Below, in pieces: positions 41,786-49,760 of a stretch of DNA of 64,000 nucleotides; position 1 is the stretch's first letter; every line of letters begins with the position of its first letter. The DNA is from a candidate division NC10 bacterium CSP1-5 (GTDB lineage: Bacteria > Methylomirabilota > Methylomirabilia > Methylomirabilales > CSP1-5): the NCBI GenBank assembly GCA_001443495.1, contig LDXR01000012.1, positions 37,117 through 101,116 on the forward strand. Direction: 5' to 3'. Made by a program: the position numbers and the translations under genes. A model generated the notes under the pieces. That model was not told where the DNA came from and did no database searches. It saw only the letters and a list, made by a program, of their open reading frames with translations.

Positions 41786-43276
41786 CTAGACGGCCGCCTT
41801 TTTCGCTGCCTGGAGCGCCCCTCGGGCGACCTCCCGATCGCTGAAGGGGACGAGACCGGTCTGCATAATCTGATACTCCTCGTGCCCCTTGCCTGCCAGG
41901 ATCACCGCGTCGCCGCCGCGGGCGAGACTCACGGCCCTGGCGATGGCCTCCGCCCGATCCAAGATGATCTCGTGCGGGCACCCGCGCCGGGCCCTGCGCA
42001 TTCCCGCCTCGATCTGCTCCGCGATCTGGCGGGGGTCCTCGCTGGCCGGATTATCGGTTGTGAGGATGGCGTAGTCACTGAGTCGGGCGACGGCCTGGCC
42101 GATGACCGGACGCTTGGTCTTGTCTCGCTCTCCCGGACAGCCGAACACGGTGATGATCCTGCCCTCGGTGAAGGGCCGCGTGGTTGTCAGGAGCTGCTCC
42201 ATGGCGGCTGCCGTGTGGGCGAAGTCCACGATCACGAGGAAATCCTGCCCGAGCTCGATGAGTTCGAACCGCCCCGGGACAGAGGCCACGCCTTCTAACC
42301 CTCGGGTGATCGTCTCGAGATCGAGGTCGAGACAGAGGCCCACCCCCGTAGCGGCCAGGGCGTTGTACACATTGAAAGCCCCCGTGAGTCCCATGTGGAT
42401 GGGCGTCTGCCCGCGGGGCGTATAGGCGACAAAATCCAGGGCCCGAAGGCCCGCCGTGAGGTGGCCGGCCGTCAGGGCGGCCTCCCGATGGATGCCGTAC
42501 GTCAAGATGCGGCATCGGGTGGCATCGAGGATCCGCCCGCTCTGGCGGTCGTCCACGTTCACGATGGCGCACTTGGCCGGATCCGCGCCGAGCTGGCCGA
42601 AGAGGGTGGCCTTGATGTCCAGATACTTTTGCCGCGTCCCATGCAGGTCCATGTGGTCGGACGAGACATTCGTGAACGCGGCGATATCGAAATCACACCC
42701 GGTGACCCGATGCAGCGCAAGGGCGTGCGAGGAGACCTCCATGACCACATGCGTGATCCCGGCGCGAACCGACTGGTCGAGGAGGCGCTGAATTTCGAGG
42801 GATTCCGGGGTGGTCACGGTGGACCGCTCTTCCCGCTCTCCGACGCGTTGGACCACCGTGCCGATCAGCCCCGTCCGGAGACCGGCTTCGCGTAGGATCG
42901 CCTCGATGAGATAGGTCGTGGTCGTCTTGCCCTGGGTCCCTGTCACCCCGATGAGAGTGAGACGGGCGGAGGGGTGATCGTAGAATCGCGCCGAGAGCAG
43001 GGCGAGGGCCTTTCGGGCATCCGCCACACGGATCACAGGAACGTTGACCGGTCGGGAGAGGGGTCTCTCCACGACCAGCGCCGCCGCTCCCCGCTCTAAC
43101 GCCTCCGGAACGTAGCGGTGCCCGTCATCTTTGAATCCCTGGATGCAGACGAAGAGGAACCCAGGTCGGATGTGCCGGGAATCGTTGCTGAGGCCTCGGA
43201 TCGGGATATTCCAGCCCCCCGGGGCATCGAGGGGTGCCAGGCCCTCCACGAGCTCTCCAAGCGTCTTTGCTGTCAT
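41786..43276 (-). CDS. murE: UDP-MurNAc-tripeptide synthetase (MurE)
   Basis: A protein of 496 residues. ATP loop GVTGTQGKTTTTYLIEAIL, VMEVSSHALALHRV and SDHMDLHGT are standard. The diamino acid selectivity motif reads TDNPASEDP: Ala where meso-diaminopimelate enzymes have Arg (DNPR), and identical in those four residues to the DNPA of lysine-adding S. aureus MurE. The third residue of the stem peptide may therefore not be meso-DAP. ATG 43276 was chosen; upstream codons are unconserved. Confidence 0.95.
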   Translation of the reverse strand: MTAKTLGELVEGLAPLDAPGGWNIPIRGLSNDSRHIRPGFLFVCIQGFKDDGHRYVPEALERGAAALVVERPLSRPVNVPVIRVADARKALALLSARFYDHPSARLTLIGVTGTQGKTTTTYLIEAILREAGLRTGLIGTVVQRVGEREERSTVTTPESLEIQRLLDQSVRAGITHVVMEVSSHALALHRVTGCDFDIAAFTNVSSDHMDLHGTRQKYLDIKATLFGQLGADPAKCAIVNVDDRQSGRILDATRCRILTYGIHREAALTAGHLTAGLRALDFVAYTPRGQTPIHMGLTGAFNVYNALAATGVGLCLDLDLETITRGLEGVASVPGRFELIELGQDFLVIVDFAHTAAAMEQLLTTTRPFTEGRIITVFGCPGERDKTKRPVIGQAVARLSDYAILTTDNPASEDPRQIAEQIEAGMRRARRGCPHEIILDRAEAIARAVSLARGGDAVILAGKGHEEYQIMQTGLVPFSDREVARGALQAAKKAAV

Positions 43277-43303
43277 CCGGCTCCTTCCGGTCCGCAGAGC
43301 AAA

Positions 43304-43330
43304 GGCCCTCCCGGCTTTGCCGGAAGGGCC
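43304..43330 (-). terminator. Hairpin between cytochrome c gene and murE
   Basis: Twelve-base arms 43304-43315 and 43319-43330 with a three-base loop and one mismatch. On the minus strand it is followed by TTTGCTCT, a weak U-run. It probably ends or attenuates transcription of the cytochrome gene before murE. Confidence 0.5.
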
Positions 43331-43369
43331 CCAAGGCTGCCGCAACTGCCGTTGGATCCGTTGCCACTA

Positions 43370-44218
43370 TCATTGTTGCTTTCGTTGGTTTTTGTCAAGG
43401 CCTTCCTGAAGAGGCCTGTGGGGACTTCCGCGCATCATCGGCCCCCGTCGTGGCCGGTGCATCTCCTCGACGTGTCGGCCGATCCGCTCCTCTTCCGTCA
43501 CCGTCTCCCGGCCGCCGAGCGAGTCGATGAAGAAGACCAGGGCCCAGACCTCCTTCTCTTCCAGGGCGTCTTGGTAGGAGGGCATCGGTGTGCCATCGAG
43601 GCCAGTCATCATGCTCCGATACAGGTCTTGAGGCGTCGCACCGCCCTTGAGTGGCCGTTGCGTGAGGTCCGCCGGCTTGATCCGCAGGTCCGGGGCCGAC
43701 GGGCCGTCGCCCTTCCCCCCCTCACCGTGGCACTCCGGGCACCCCGCCTTCTTGTAGATCACCCTCCCGCTGGCAACGAGCTTTGGGGTCTTCGGCGGTG
43801 GGACGGGGATCGGAAGCGGGGCCTGCGCCTTCTCGAGGGCGAATCGCTCTGAGAAGGACTTGATGTATGCGACGACGGCCCCGATCTCGTCATCCGAGAG
43901 GTGGTCCTGGGGGACCATGGCGGTCCCCCGCACCCCGGATTTCACCGAGCGGAAGAGGTCGCTGTCCAGAGGCAGGGAGCCGGACGGCGTCGATCGGAAC
44001 TTGTACTTGCCCTCCCGAAAATCTCTGGGGGGTGTCTGGAACATGTGGGCCGCCATCCCCTGCCCGTCTCCCAAGAGCCCGTGGCAGACCCCGCAATGCT
44101 CCTCGTACAGGCGTTTGCCGGTGTCCAGGGTCTGCTTCCCATCGGTCGCGAGGCCCATGGAGGCGAGGAACATCCCCAAGATTATCGCCAGAGAAGGGGC
44201 CACTAATCTCATCCTCAT
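43370..44218 (-). CDS. Exported diheme cytochrome c
   Basis: A protein of 282 residues with a signal peptide (RLVAPSLAIILGMFLASMGLA). Two class I cytochrome domains carry CGVCH (about residue 43) and CPECH (about residue 163). Distal methionines are likely GTAMVPQDHL and GTPMPSYQDAL. The C-terminus is basic and Arg/Pro-rich (EEMHRPRRGPMMRGS). It is an electron carrier in the periplasm. ATG 44218 follows GGAGGA. It diverges from the cupredoxin gene, sharing a regulatory gap. Confidence 0.9.
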   Translation of the reverse strand: MRMRLVAPSLAIILGMFLASMGLATDGKQTLDTGKRLYEEHCGVCHGLLGDGQGMAAHMFQTPPRDFREGKYKFRSTPSGSLPLDSDLFRSVKSGVRGTAMVPQDHLSDDEIGAVVAYIKSFSERFALEKAQAPLPIPVPPPKTPKLVASGRVIYKKAGCPECHGEGGKGDGPSAPDLRIKPADLTQRPLKGGATPQDLYRSMMTGLDGTPMPSYQDALEEKEVWALVFFIDSLGGRETVTEEERIGRHVEEMHRPRRGPMMRGSPHRPLQEGLDKNQRKQQ

Positions 44219-44241
44219 CTCGGTTCCTCCGCCGGGATCCC

Positions 44242-44271
44242 TTGACAATACACTGGGGAGCTTGGTATAAA
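44242..44271 (+). promoter_or_regulatory. Promoter of the first cupredoxin gene
   Basis: TTGACA at 44242-44247 and TATAAA at 44266-44271 with an 18-bp spacer, in the divergent gap between the diheme cytochrome and the cupredoxin. Confidence 0.65.
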
Positions 44272-44337
44272 CATCACACGCCGACACGAACCTTCGCGTT
44301 GCTCCCTAACCATCCGTCATTGCGAGGAGGTGGTGCG

Positions 44338-44706
44338 ATGCACAGACTATGGATCGGCTGCGGCATTGTCGCCCTTGGCGTCGTCCTGGCCGTGGGATCG
44401 CCACCCGATGCGGCCGCAGCGGATTTCACCCTGGTGAACATCGAGTTCGAGGGGTCCAAGGTCTGGGTTCCCGGACCGATCGTCGTCAAGAAAGGGGACA
44501 CCGTCAAGATCAAAGCCATCAACAACGTCAAGTCGGATCCGGCCGAGCACGGCATCGCCATCGAGGCCTTCGGGGTCAAACAGGTGGTGAACCGCGGGAA
44601 GCCGGAGACCGTGGAGTTCCAGGCCGACAAGGCCGGGATCTTCCCGATCACCTGTCATCTCCACCCCGCCCACATCGGGACACAGCTGATCGTCCAGGAG
44701 CAATAG
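44338..44706 (+). CDS. Periplasmic cupredoxin
   Basis: A protein of 122 residues with a signal peptide (ALGVVLAVGSPPDAAAA). The copper site is formed by AEHGIAIE (His) and the C-terminal loop ITCHLHPAHIGTQL, where Cys and His ligands are close. No axial Met follows in the usual place; the His-Pro-Ala-His arrangement recalls nitrosocyanin or Cox2-like loops. GAGGAGGTG precedes the ATG and a strong terminator follows, so it is monocistronic. Confidence 0.85.
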   Translation: MHRLWIGCGIVALGVVLAVGSPPDAAAADFTLVNIEFEGSKVWVPGPIVVKKGDTVKIKAINNVKSDPAEHGIAIEAFGVKQVVNRGKPETVEFQADKAGIFPITCHLHPAHIGTQLIVQEQ

Positions 44707-44723
44707 GGATCTATTTCCACACC

Positions 44724-44765
44724 GAGAAGAGCCGGGGGAGTTCCTCCGGCTCTTCTCTTTTCTTT
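44724..44765 (+). terminator. Intrinsic terminator after the cupredoxin gene
   Basis: GAGAAGAGCCGG (44724-44735) pairs perfectly with CCGGCTCTTCTC (44746-44757), with further pairing inside the loop, and is followed by TTTTCTTTC. Confidence 0.85.
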
Positions 44766-45005
44766 CTTGTCAGTGCCGCCCCTCCCCCGGAGATACCCCG
44801 CGAGCGTCGCCCCGATCAGGGCCAGGCAGGGGAGCGGCCAATTCGGGACCCCTCTCTCTGGCATCTGCTGGGAGGCCTCTTTGCCCGTGGACCTCTTCTT
44901 TTGCGTCGCTCCATGGCCCATGGGGGGAGAGTATATGATGGTACCTCGGGCGGGTCAATGCGGCGGGCATCGTGGGAGTGTGGGCTTGAGGGTAGCGGGA
45001 CAGAA

Positions 45006-45386
45006 TCAAGAATTTTTTTTGAGCGCGAGGGTGATGAGAGTGATCCCCCATCCCGGAAGGACCGCCGCGATCCCGAGGAACCAGGATCCTATAGGGCCGG
45101 GGGCGCGGCCCCCCGCGCGCCAGTGTCTGAGGAGCGCGTCGGTCACGATAATCCCGAGAAGGGGAAGCGCCGAGGTGATGATGAAAAGAGGTTTGTTCGG
45201 TCCCTCTCCTCCCGGGGGGCCAGTGGTCGCCAAAAAGGCCATGAGCCAGGCGGGTAAGAGAGCCGCCAGGCCGAGGACCCAGTACCGCTCTGGACCCCAC
45301 GCGGGCCACCGACTCTTGAGGCGAGCGACCAGAGCGGCCGTGCCCGCTAGCCCAACCACGCTCAGCACTACCGACCACGTGATCAT
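45006..45386 (-). CDS. Small membrane protein of unknown function
   Basis: A protein of 126 residues with about four hydrophobic helices (ITWSVVLSVVGLAGTAALVA, VLGLAALLPAWLMAFLATTG, FIITSALPLLGIIVTDALL, FLGIAAVLPGWGITLITLAL). Repeats of GLAALLPAW and GIAAVLPGW suggest internal duplication of a two-helix unit. I do not recognise a family. ATG 45386 is preceded by GAGG. It diverges from the multicopper oxidase operon. Confidence 0.6.
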   Translation of the reverse strand: MITWSVVLSVVGLAGTAALVARLKSRWPAWGPERYWVLGLAALLPAWLMAFLATTGPPGGEGPNKPLFIITSALPLLGIIVTDALLRHWRAGGRAPGPIGSWFLGIAAVLPGWGITLITLALKKNS

Positions 45387-45564
45387 CGTGAACCTCGACG
45401 ACTCGAATGCACCTGTCAACCCTTGCGGAGAATCCTCAGGGCCACCCCGGTCCGAAAGAAGGTCAGGTGGCCTCCCGCTTGCATCCTGGAAGTCCACGCT
45501 TCACCCGTGGGAAAAATACCAATCGCCACAGCGTCGGTCAAGCGGGAGTTTTCCGGAAAATTGG

Positions 45565-45597
45565 TTGACAAATTGTTTATTTAGACTAGCCTAAATA
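45565..45597 (+). promoter_or_regulatory. Promoter and DtxR-like operator of the multicopper oxidase operon
   Basis: TTGACA at 45565-45570 and a -10 TAGCCT at 45587-45592. The palindrome TATTTAG-N6-CTAAATA (45578-45597) overlaps the -10 and resembles operators of the DtxR/MntR family. A DtxR-type regulator is encoded in the operon. TTTTCCGGAAAA, a separate 12-bp palindrome, lies at 45549-45560. Confidence 0.7.
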
Positions 45598-45646
45598 TCG
45601 TTTTCATGGCGCCAATACCAGGTCTTGCCTGATGGAGGTCCCAGGT

Positions 45647-46738
45647 ATGGATGAGCAACGGCACATGGGAAGACAGTCATCTCTGTTGACCGCAGGCCTG
45701 AACCGTCGCCAGTTCCTCGGCGGCCTCGTGGGGCTGGGCTTTCTCGGCACGGGGACGTCGGCCCTGGCAGATTCCCCGAAGGCGCCGCCGGCCAAGGGGG
45801 GAGGGCATGGGATGCACCCGGGGGCGCCGGCGCCCTATCCCACCCATCCCGCCGAAGCACCGAAGGGTCTCCCCGCCGATCTTCCTTCCCCTCTGCGGGT
45901 CTCGGATCCGATGACGTTCCTCACCAGCTTTGACACCGGCCGAGTGACGCGGCTCCCCGACGGCCGGGTCCAGCGAGAGTATGGCGTCATCGCGCTGGAC
46001 GGCGAGGCCGAGGTGGCCCCGGGGGTCAAGTTCCCCGCCTGGACCTTCAACGGCTATGTGCCGGGCCCGACGCTGCGCTGCACCGAGGGAGACTTTGTTA
46101 AGCTCCACTTCCTGAACCAGTCCAGCATGCCCCACACGATGCACTTCCACGGCTTTCATCCGGCCAACATGGACGGAGTGTTCGAGGTCGTCCCCCCGGG
46201 AGGGCATTTCACCTATGAGTTCACGGCGGACCCTTTCGGTCTCCACCTGTACCACTGCCATGTGATGCCGATCAAGAAACATATCCACAAGGGGATGTAC
46301 GGGGCCTTCATCATCGATCCCCCGAAGCCCAGGCCGGCCGCGAAAGAGATGGTGATGGTCATGAACGGCTTCGACACCGATTTCGACAATGAGAATGAGT
46401 TCTACACCGTCAACGGTGTGGCCAACTACTATGTCGAGCACCCCATCGAGATCCGGCAGCACGAACCGCTCCGCATCTATGTGGTCAATCTCCTGGAGTT
46501 CGATCTCATCAACTCTATCCACACCCACGCGACCTTCTTCAAGTACTTCCGGACGGGGACCCGCCTGGACCAGTACGAGTATACCGACACGGTGATGCTC
46601 TGCCAGGGCGAGCGGGGGATCATGGAGTTCAGCTACCGGTTCCCGGGGATGTTCATGTTTCACGCCCACCAGAGTGAGTTTGCGGAACTCGGATGGATGG
46701 GGTTCTTCAAGGTGCTGCCGGCGGAGGGCAAGGCATGA
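45647..46738 (+). CDS. Two-domain multicopper oxidase, Tat-exported
   Basis: A protein of 363 residues. The Tat signal is LNRRQFLGGLVGLGFLGTG, followed by a His/Pro-rich linker. Domain 1 has HTMHFHG and LYHCHVMPIKKHIHKGMYG; domain 2 has HTHATFF and FHAHQSEFAELGWMG. The Cys of the type 1 site is present only in domain 1, while the four HxH pairs for the trinuclear site are complete. This is a laccase-like two-domain enzyme and not a nitrite reductase (which lacks HCH). It probably oxidises metal ions or small reductants; the neighbours favour a metal. GGAGGT precedes ATG 45647. Confidence 0.93.
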   Translation: MDEQRHMGRQSSLLTAGLNRRQFLGGLVGLGFLGTGTSALADSPKAPPAKGGGHGMHPGAPAPYPTHPAEAPKGLPADLPSPLRVSDPMTFLTSFDTGRVTRLPDGRVQREYGVIALDGEAEVAPGVKFPAWTFNGYVPGPTLRCTEGDFVKLHFLNQSSMPHTMHFHGFHPANMDGVFEVVPPGGHFTYEFTADPFGLHLYHCHVMPIKKHIHKGMYGAFIIDPPKPRPAAKEMVMVMNGFDTDFDNENEFYTVNGVANYYVEHPIEIRQHEPLRIYVVNLLEFDLINSIHTHATFFKYFRTGTRLDQYEYTDTVMLCQGERGIMEFSYRFPGMFMFHAHQSEFAELGWMGFFKVLPAEGKA

Positions 46739-47913
46739 ACCGCATCCGTCTCATCCTCTTTGCCCTGCTGCCCCTGGTGCTCCTCGGGGCCATGATCGGC
46801 CTCTTGCTGTCGTCAGAGACGCTGCTCCTGGGCCCCTCGCCGGTCCCCCCCGAGGCGCTCCAGCGCCTCACGCTCGAGCGGATGGCCTTTTACCCCGGCG
46901 AGATCGTCGTGTGGGTCCGCAATACCGGGCCGGGCCCGGCACGGATCGGGCAGGTCTTGGTCAACGAAGCCATCTGGAGCTTTGACGTGACGCCCGGGCC
47001 GGAGCTCAGCCGTCTCGCCCGGGCCACGGTGACGATTCCCTACGACTGGGTCGAGGGCGAGCCGCATGAGGTCAGGCTGATCACCGACGCGGGACTCGTC
47101 TTTAAGAAGCAGGTCGACGTCACCACCGCAACGCCGGTCCCCGGCTGGCGCTACTTCGGCCTCTTTGCCCTCCTCGGCATCTATGTCGGGGTCATCCCGG
47201 TCTTCCTCGGTCTGCTCTGGTTTCCGTTTCTCACCGCCGTGAGGGGGCGGTGGATGGAGGGCCTCCTGAGCTTTACCGTCGGCCTCCTCGCCTTTCTCGG
47301 CCTGGATGCCCTCAAAGAGGCCTTCGAGGCGGTGGGGCAATTGGGGCCGGTCTTCAAGGGCGAGGCCCTGGTCGTGCTCGGCCTCTTCGGGACCTTCTTC
47401 GGCCTCGTCGCGCTCGGGCAGCGGAGGAAAGGGGAGGAACAGGAGGTCGCGCCGAGTGGCTTGCGGCTGGCGTATCTCATCGCGCTCGGCATCGGGCTCC
47501 ATAATCTCGGGGAGGGGTTGGCCATCGGGGCCGCCTACCAGCTCGGCGAGGTGGCGCTGGGGGCCTTTCTGGTCCTCGGCTTTACCATCCACAATACGAC
47601 CGAGGGCCTGGCGATCGTCTCGCCGATCCTGCGGGCTCCACCACGCCGATATCATTTCCTGCTCCTGGGGCTCGTGGCGGGGGCGCCGACCATCGCGGGG
47701 ACGTGGATCGGGGGTCTCACGTATTCGGTGCTCATGGCGATCCTCTTTCTAGCGATCGGCGCTGGGGCGATCTTCCAAGTCATCTATGAGATCGTAAGGT
47801 TCCAGGCGCGACGGAGACCGGTCCTGCAGGTCCTGACCGTCCCGCATAATCTGGTGGGGCTCGTGCTGGGCTTCCTCGTCATGTATGTCACGGGACTGTG
47901 GGTCGCGGTCTAG
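46735..47913 (+). CDS. ZIP-family metal permease with extracytoplasmic N-terminal domain
   Basis: A protein of 392 residues. One N-terminal helix is followed by about 110 residues outside the membrane with an Ig-like beta pattern (YPGEIVVWVRNTGPGPARIG). The rest is a ZIP core with two signatures, HNLGEGLAIG and HNTTEGLAI, the metal-site motifs of helices 4 and 5. The extra domain is not part of standard ZIP proteins. ATGA overlap couples it to the multicopper oxidase. It likely imports iron, manganese or zinc. Confidence 0.88.
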   Translation: MNRIRLILFALLPLVLLGAMIGLLLSSETLLLGPSPVPPEALQRLTLERMAFYPGEIVVWVRNTGPGPARIGQVLVNEAIWSFDVTPGPELSRLARATVTIPYDWVEGEPHEVRLITDAGLVFKKQVDVTTATPVPGWRYFGLFALLGIYVGVIPVFLGLLWFPFLTAVRGRWMEGLLSFTVGLLAFLGLDALKEAFEAVGQLGPVFKGEALVVLGLFGTFFGLVALGQRRKGEEQEVAPSGLRLAYLIALGIGLHNLGEGLAIGAAYQLGEVALGAFLVLGFTIHNTTEGLAIVSPILRAPPRRYHFLLLGLVAGAPTIAGTWIGGLTYSVLMAILFLAIGAGAIFQVIYEIVRFQARRRPVLQVLTVPHNLVGLVLGFLVMYVTGLWVAV

Positions 47914-47931
47914 GTTGACCGGAAAGGATGG

Positions 47932-48426
47932 ATGAGCATGACCAGAGAAAGGGAAAAACGATTGGCCGCCCTGGTTCTCGGGGTTCTCGTTTTCGTGGCC
48001 TTCTGGCCGGCGGCATCGGCCGCTCCGCCCCCGGCCACCCGGACCTTCACCATGGCCGCCGTCGAGCCGAAAGGGGGGACGACCGTCGATAAGGAGCCCT
48101 TCCCGCGCGATCCCCTGCCGGAGGGGAAGGGGTATGTGCTGAAGGAGCCCGATCCCAAGACCGGGCGATGGGAGGTGTCCACCTACCGGTGGGAGCCATC
48201 CCAGATCGTGGTGTATCAGGGGGACACGGTTGTGCTCGAGATCCTGGGGGTGAACGGCGACGTCCACCCCGCTCGGATCGAGGGGTACGTCCCCGGCTTC
48301 GTGGTGCGGCGCGGCACCCTTACGCGGCTCACCTTCACGGCCGACAAGGCCGGGTTCTTCACGATCGAGTGCACAACCCACCAGCCTTCCATGGTGGGCA
48401 CCCTGGTCGTCCTGCCGCGCCAGTGA
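47932..48426 (+). CDS. Periplasmic cupredoxin of the multicopper oxidase operon
   Basis: A protein of 164 residues with a signal peptide (LAALVLGVLVFVAFWPAASA). Copper ligands are predicted in NGDVHPARIEGY (His) and FFTIECTTHQPSMVG (Cys, His, Met). It is distinct from the upstream cupredoxin and about 40 residues longer at the N-terminus. It may shuttle electrons from the oxidase to the cytochrome encoded at the operon end. GGAAAGG precedes ATG 47932. Confidence 0.85.
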   Translation: MSMTREREKRLAALVLGVLVFVAFWPAASAAPPPATRTFTMAAVEPKGGTTVDKEPFPRDPLPEGKGYVLKEPDPKTGRWEVSTYRWEPSQIVVYQGDTVVLEILGVNGDVHPARIEGYVPGFVVRRGTLTRLTFTADKAGFFTIECTTHQPSMVGTLVVLPRQ

Positions 48427-48440
48427 TGATGGGAGGCACA

Positions 48441-49118
48441 GTGACGGAGTTTCGACCGGTCAGCCAGGCGGTCGAGGATTATCTCAAGGCGATCTACCGC
48501 CTCGAGCAGCGCGAGGGCAAGGTGACGACCACAGCGCTGGCGCTCGCGCTGCATGTGGCGGCCCCATCGGTCACGGCGATGGTCAAGCGGCTGCATGCGA
48601 TGCGCCTCGTCCGCTACATCCGGTATCGGGGGGTGGTCCTGACGGCCGCCGGCAGGCGCATGGCCCTCGAGGTGATCCGCCACCATCGCCTGCTCGAGCT
48701 GTATCTGGTCGAGGCGCTGGGCCTGCCGTGGGACCAGGTGCACGCGGAGGCCGATCGACTCGAACATGTGATCTCGGAAGAGCTGGAGGAGCGGATCGCC
48801 GAGCGCCTCGGTCACCCCGTAGCCGATCCGCACGGGGACCCGATCCCCACCAAGGCGGGGCAGGTCAAAGAGCCTCCAGGCTTCCCCCTGAGCGAGCTCA
48901 ATCCGGGAACGGCGGCCGTGATTCAACGGGTCGCGGATCAGGACCCGGCCAAGCTTCGGTATCTCGCTACGCTCGGTCTGTTTCCCCAGGTTCGGGTGAC
49001 GCTTCTCGAGAAGGCTCCCTTTGGCGGGCCCATGTCATTGGCAGTGGGTGAGACCCGCTGTACCCTGGGCGGAGAGCTCGCCCGTCAGATCCTGGTTGTT
49101 CCCGTTGAAGCGGCGTGA
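48441..49118 (+). CDS. DtxR/MntR-family metal-dependent repressor
   Basis: A protein of about 225 residues. Winged helix: VEDYLKAIYRLEQREGKVTTTALALALHVAAPSVTAM and LVRYIRYRGVVLTAAG. Metal-binding and dimerisation domain: HHRLLELYLVEALGLPWDQV then HAEADRLEHVISEEL. A C-terminal SH3/FeoA-like domain (RYLATLGLFPQVRVTLLEKA) completes the DtxR/IdeR architecture. GTG 48441 has GGGAGG four bases upstream; ATG 48426, overlapping the previous stop, is the alternative. It probably senses iron or manganese and binds the palindrome at 45578-45597. Confidence 0.93.
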   Translation: MTEFRPVSQAVEDYLKAIYRLEQREGKVTTTALALALHVAAPSVTAMVKRLHAMRLVRYIRYRGVVLTAAGRRMALEVIRHHRLLELYLVEALGLPWDQVHAEADRLEHVISEELEERIAERLGHPVADPHGDPIPTKAGQVKEPPGFPLSELNPGTAAVIQRVADQDPAKLRYLATLGLFPQVRVTLLEKAPFGGPMSLAVGETRCTLGGELARQILVVPVEAA

Positions 49119-49122
49119 GCCG

Positions 49123-49560
49123 ATGGAGCGCCACCGTGACCGGATGGGCCGGAGCGCGACCGGGGGCGCCTTGCTTGCGCTCCTCCTGGTTGTTTCCGGG
49201 TGTGGAGGCGGCGGAAATCCGCAAGACGGAGAGCGGATCTACGCCGAGCGCTGTGGCTCGTGTCACGGGGAGACGGGGTCAGGGGATGGTCCCACGGCCA
49301 GACTTACGGGGATCAAACCGGCGAACCTGGCGGTGGCGATTCGGGAGAAGTCCCGGGCCGAGATCCTCGGAACGATCAGCAAGGGTAGGCAGGCCATGCC
49401 CGCCTTTGGCCGTATCCTGACGGACGCGGAGCGCGAGGCGGTGTATCAGTACCTCCGGACACTGGCGGAGAAACGCGCGGCCGTCTCGCCAGGGCTCGAT
49501 CCCACAGGAGACCGGGGACTCAGGCAGGAGCAGCAGATACGGGGGGCGCCGAGGAGGTGA
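49123..49560 (+). CDS. Lipoprotein monoheme cytochrome c
   Basis: A protein of 145 residues. The signal ends in LLVVSGC (lipobox) followed by a Gly-rich tether. Heme site CGSCH with upstream DGERIYAERCGSCHG, and an axial Met in RQAMPAFGRILTD. It begins four bases after the DtxR stop and is the last gene of the operon, so it is likely a membrane-tethered electron acceptor for the cupredoxin or oxidase. Confidence 0.87.
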   Translation: MERHRDRMGRSATGGALLALLLVVSGCGGGGNPQDGERIYAERCGSCHGETGSGDGPTARLTGIKPANLAVAIREKSRAEILGTISKGRQAMPAFGRILTDAEREAVYQYLRTLAEKRAAVSPGLDPTGDRGLRQEQQIRGAPRR

Positions 49561-49565
49561 CGAAG

Positions 49566-49596
49566 CAAAAAGCCCGGAAGGTCCGGGCTTTTTTGT
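49566..49596. terminator. Bidirectional intrinsic terminator
   Basis: AAAAAGCCCGGA and TCCGGGCTTTTTT arms around AGG. The A-run and U-run make it functional in both directions: for the cytochrome operon on the plus strand and for the tRNA gene on the minus strand. Confidence 0.85.
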
Positions 49597-49600
49597 TGCC

Positions 49601-49676
49601 TGGTGGAGCTGAGGGGATTCGAACCCCCGACCTCGTGACTGCCAGTCACGCGCGCTCCCAACTGCGCCACAGCCCC
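49601..49676 (-). tRNA. tRNA-Ala (anticodon GGC)
   Basis: A 76-base cloverleaf on the minus strand. The acceptor stem GGGGCTG pairs with CAGCTCC and contains the G3-U70 wobble that identifies alanine tRNAs. The anticodon stem-loop CGTGA-CTGGCAG-TCACG gives anticodon GGC. The TTCGAAT T-loop is present and the 3' CCA is encoded. A terminator follows immediately. Confidence 0.96.
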
Positions 49677-49760
49677 GTAACGAGAGATGGAAATTGTTCA
49701 TACCGCTCGCCCCCGTCTTCTGTCAAGGGAAAAGCAAATATCTTGCCCTGAGCCTTGCCG

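Noticed and set aside
44655-44921. Minus-strand small reading with one hydrophobic stretch
   Set aside because: It runs through the cupredoxin terminator hairpin, has no SD and ends inside the cupredoxin gene.
45647-46738. Copper nitrite reductase
   Set aside because: NirK has HCAP in place of HCH; here the trinuclear HxH pairs are complete, so a laccase-type oxidase fits.
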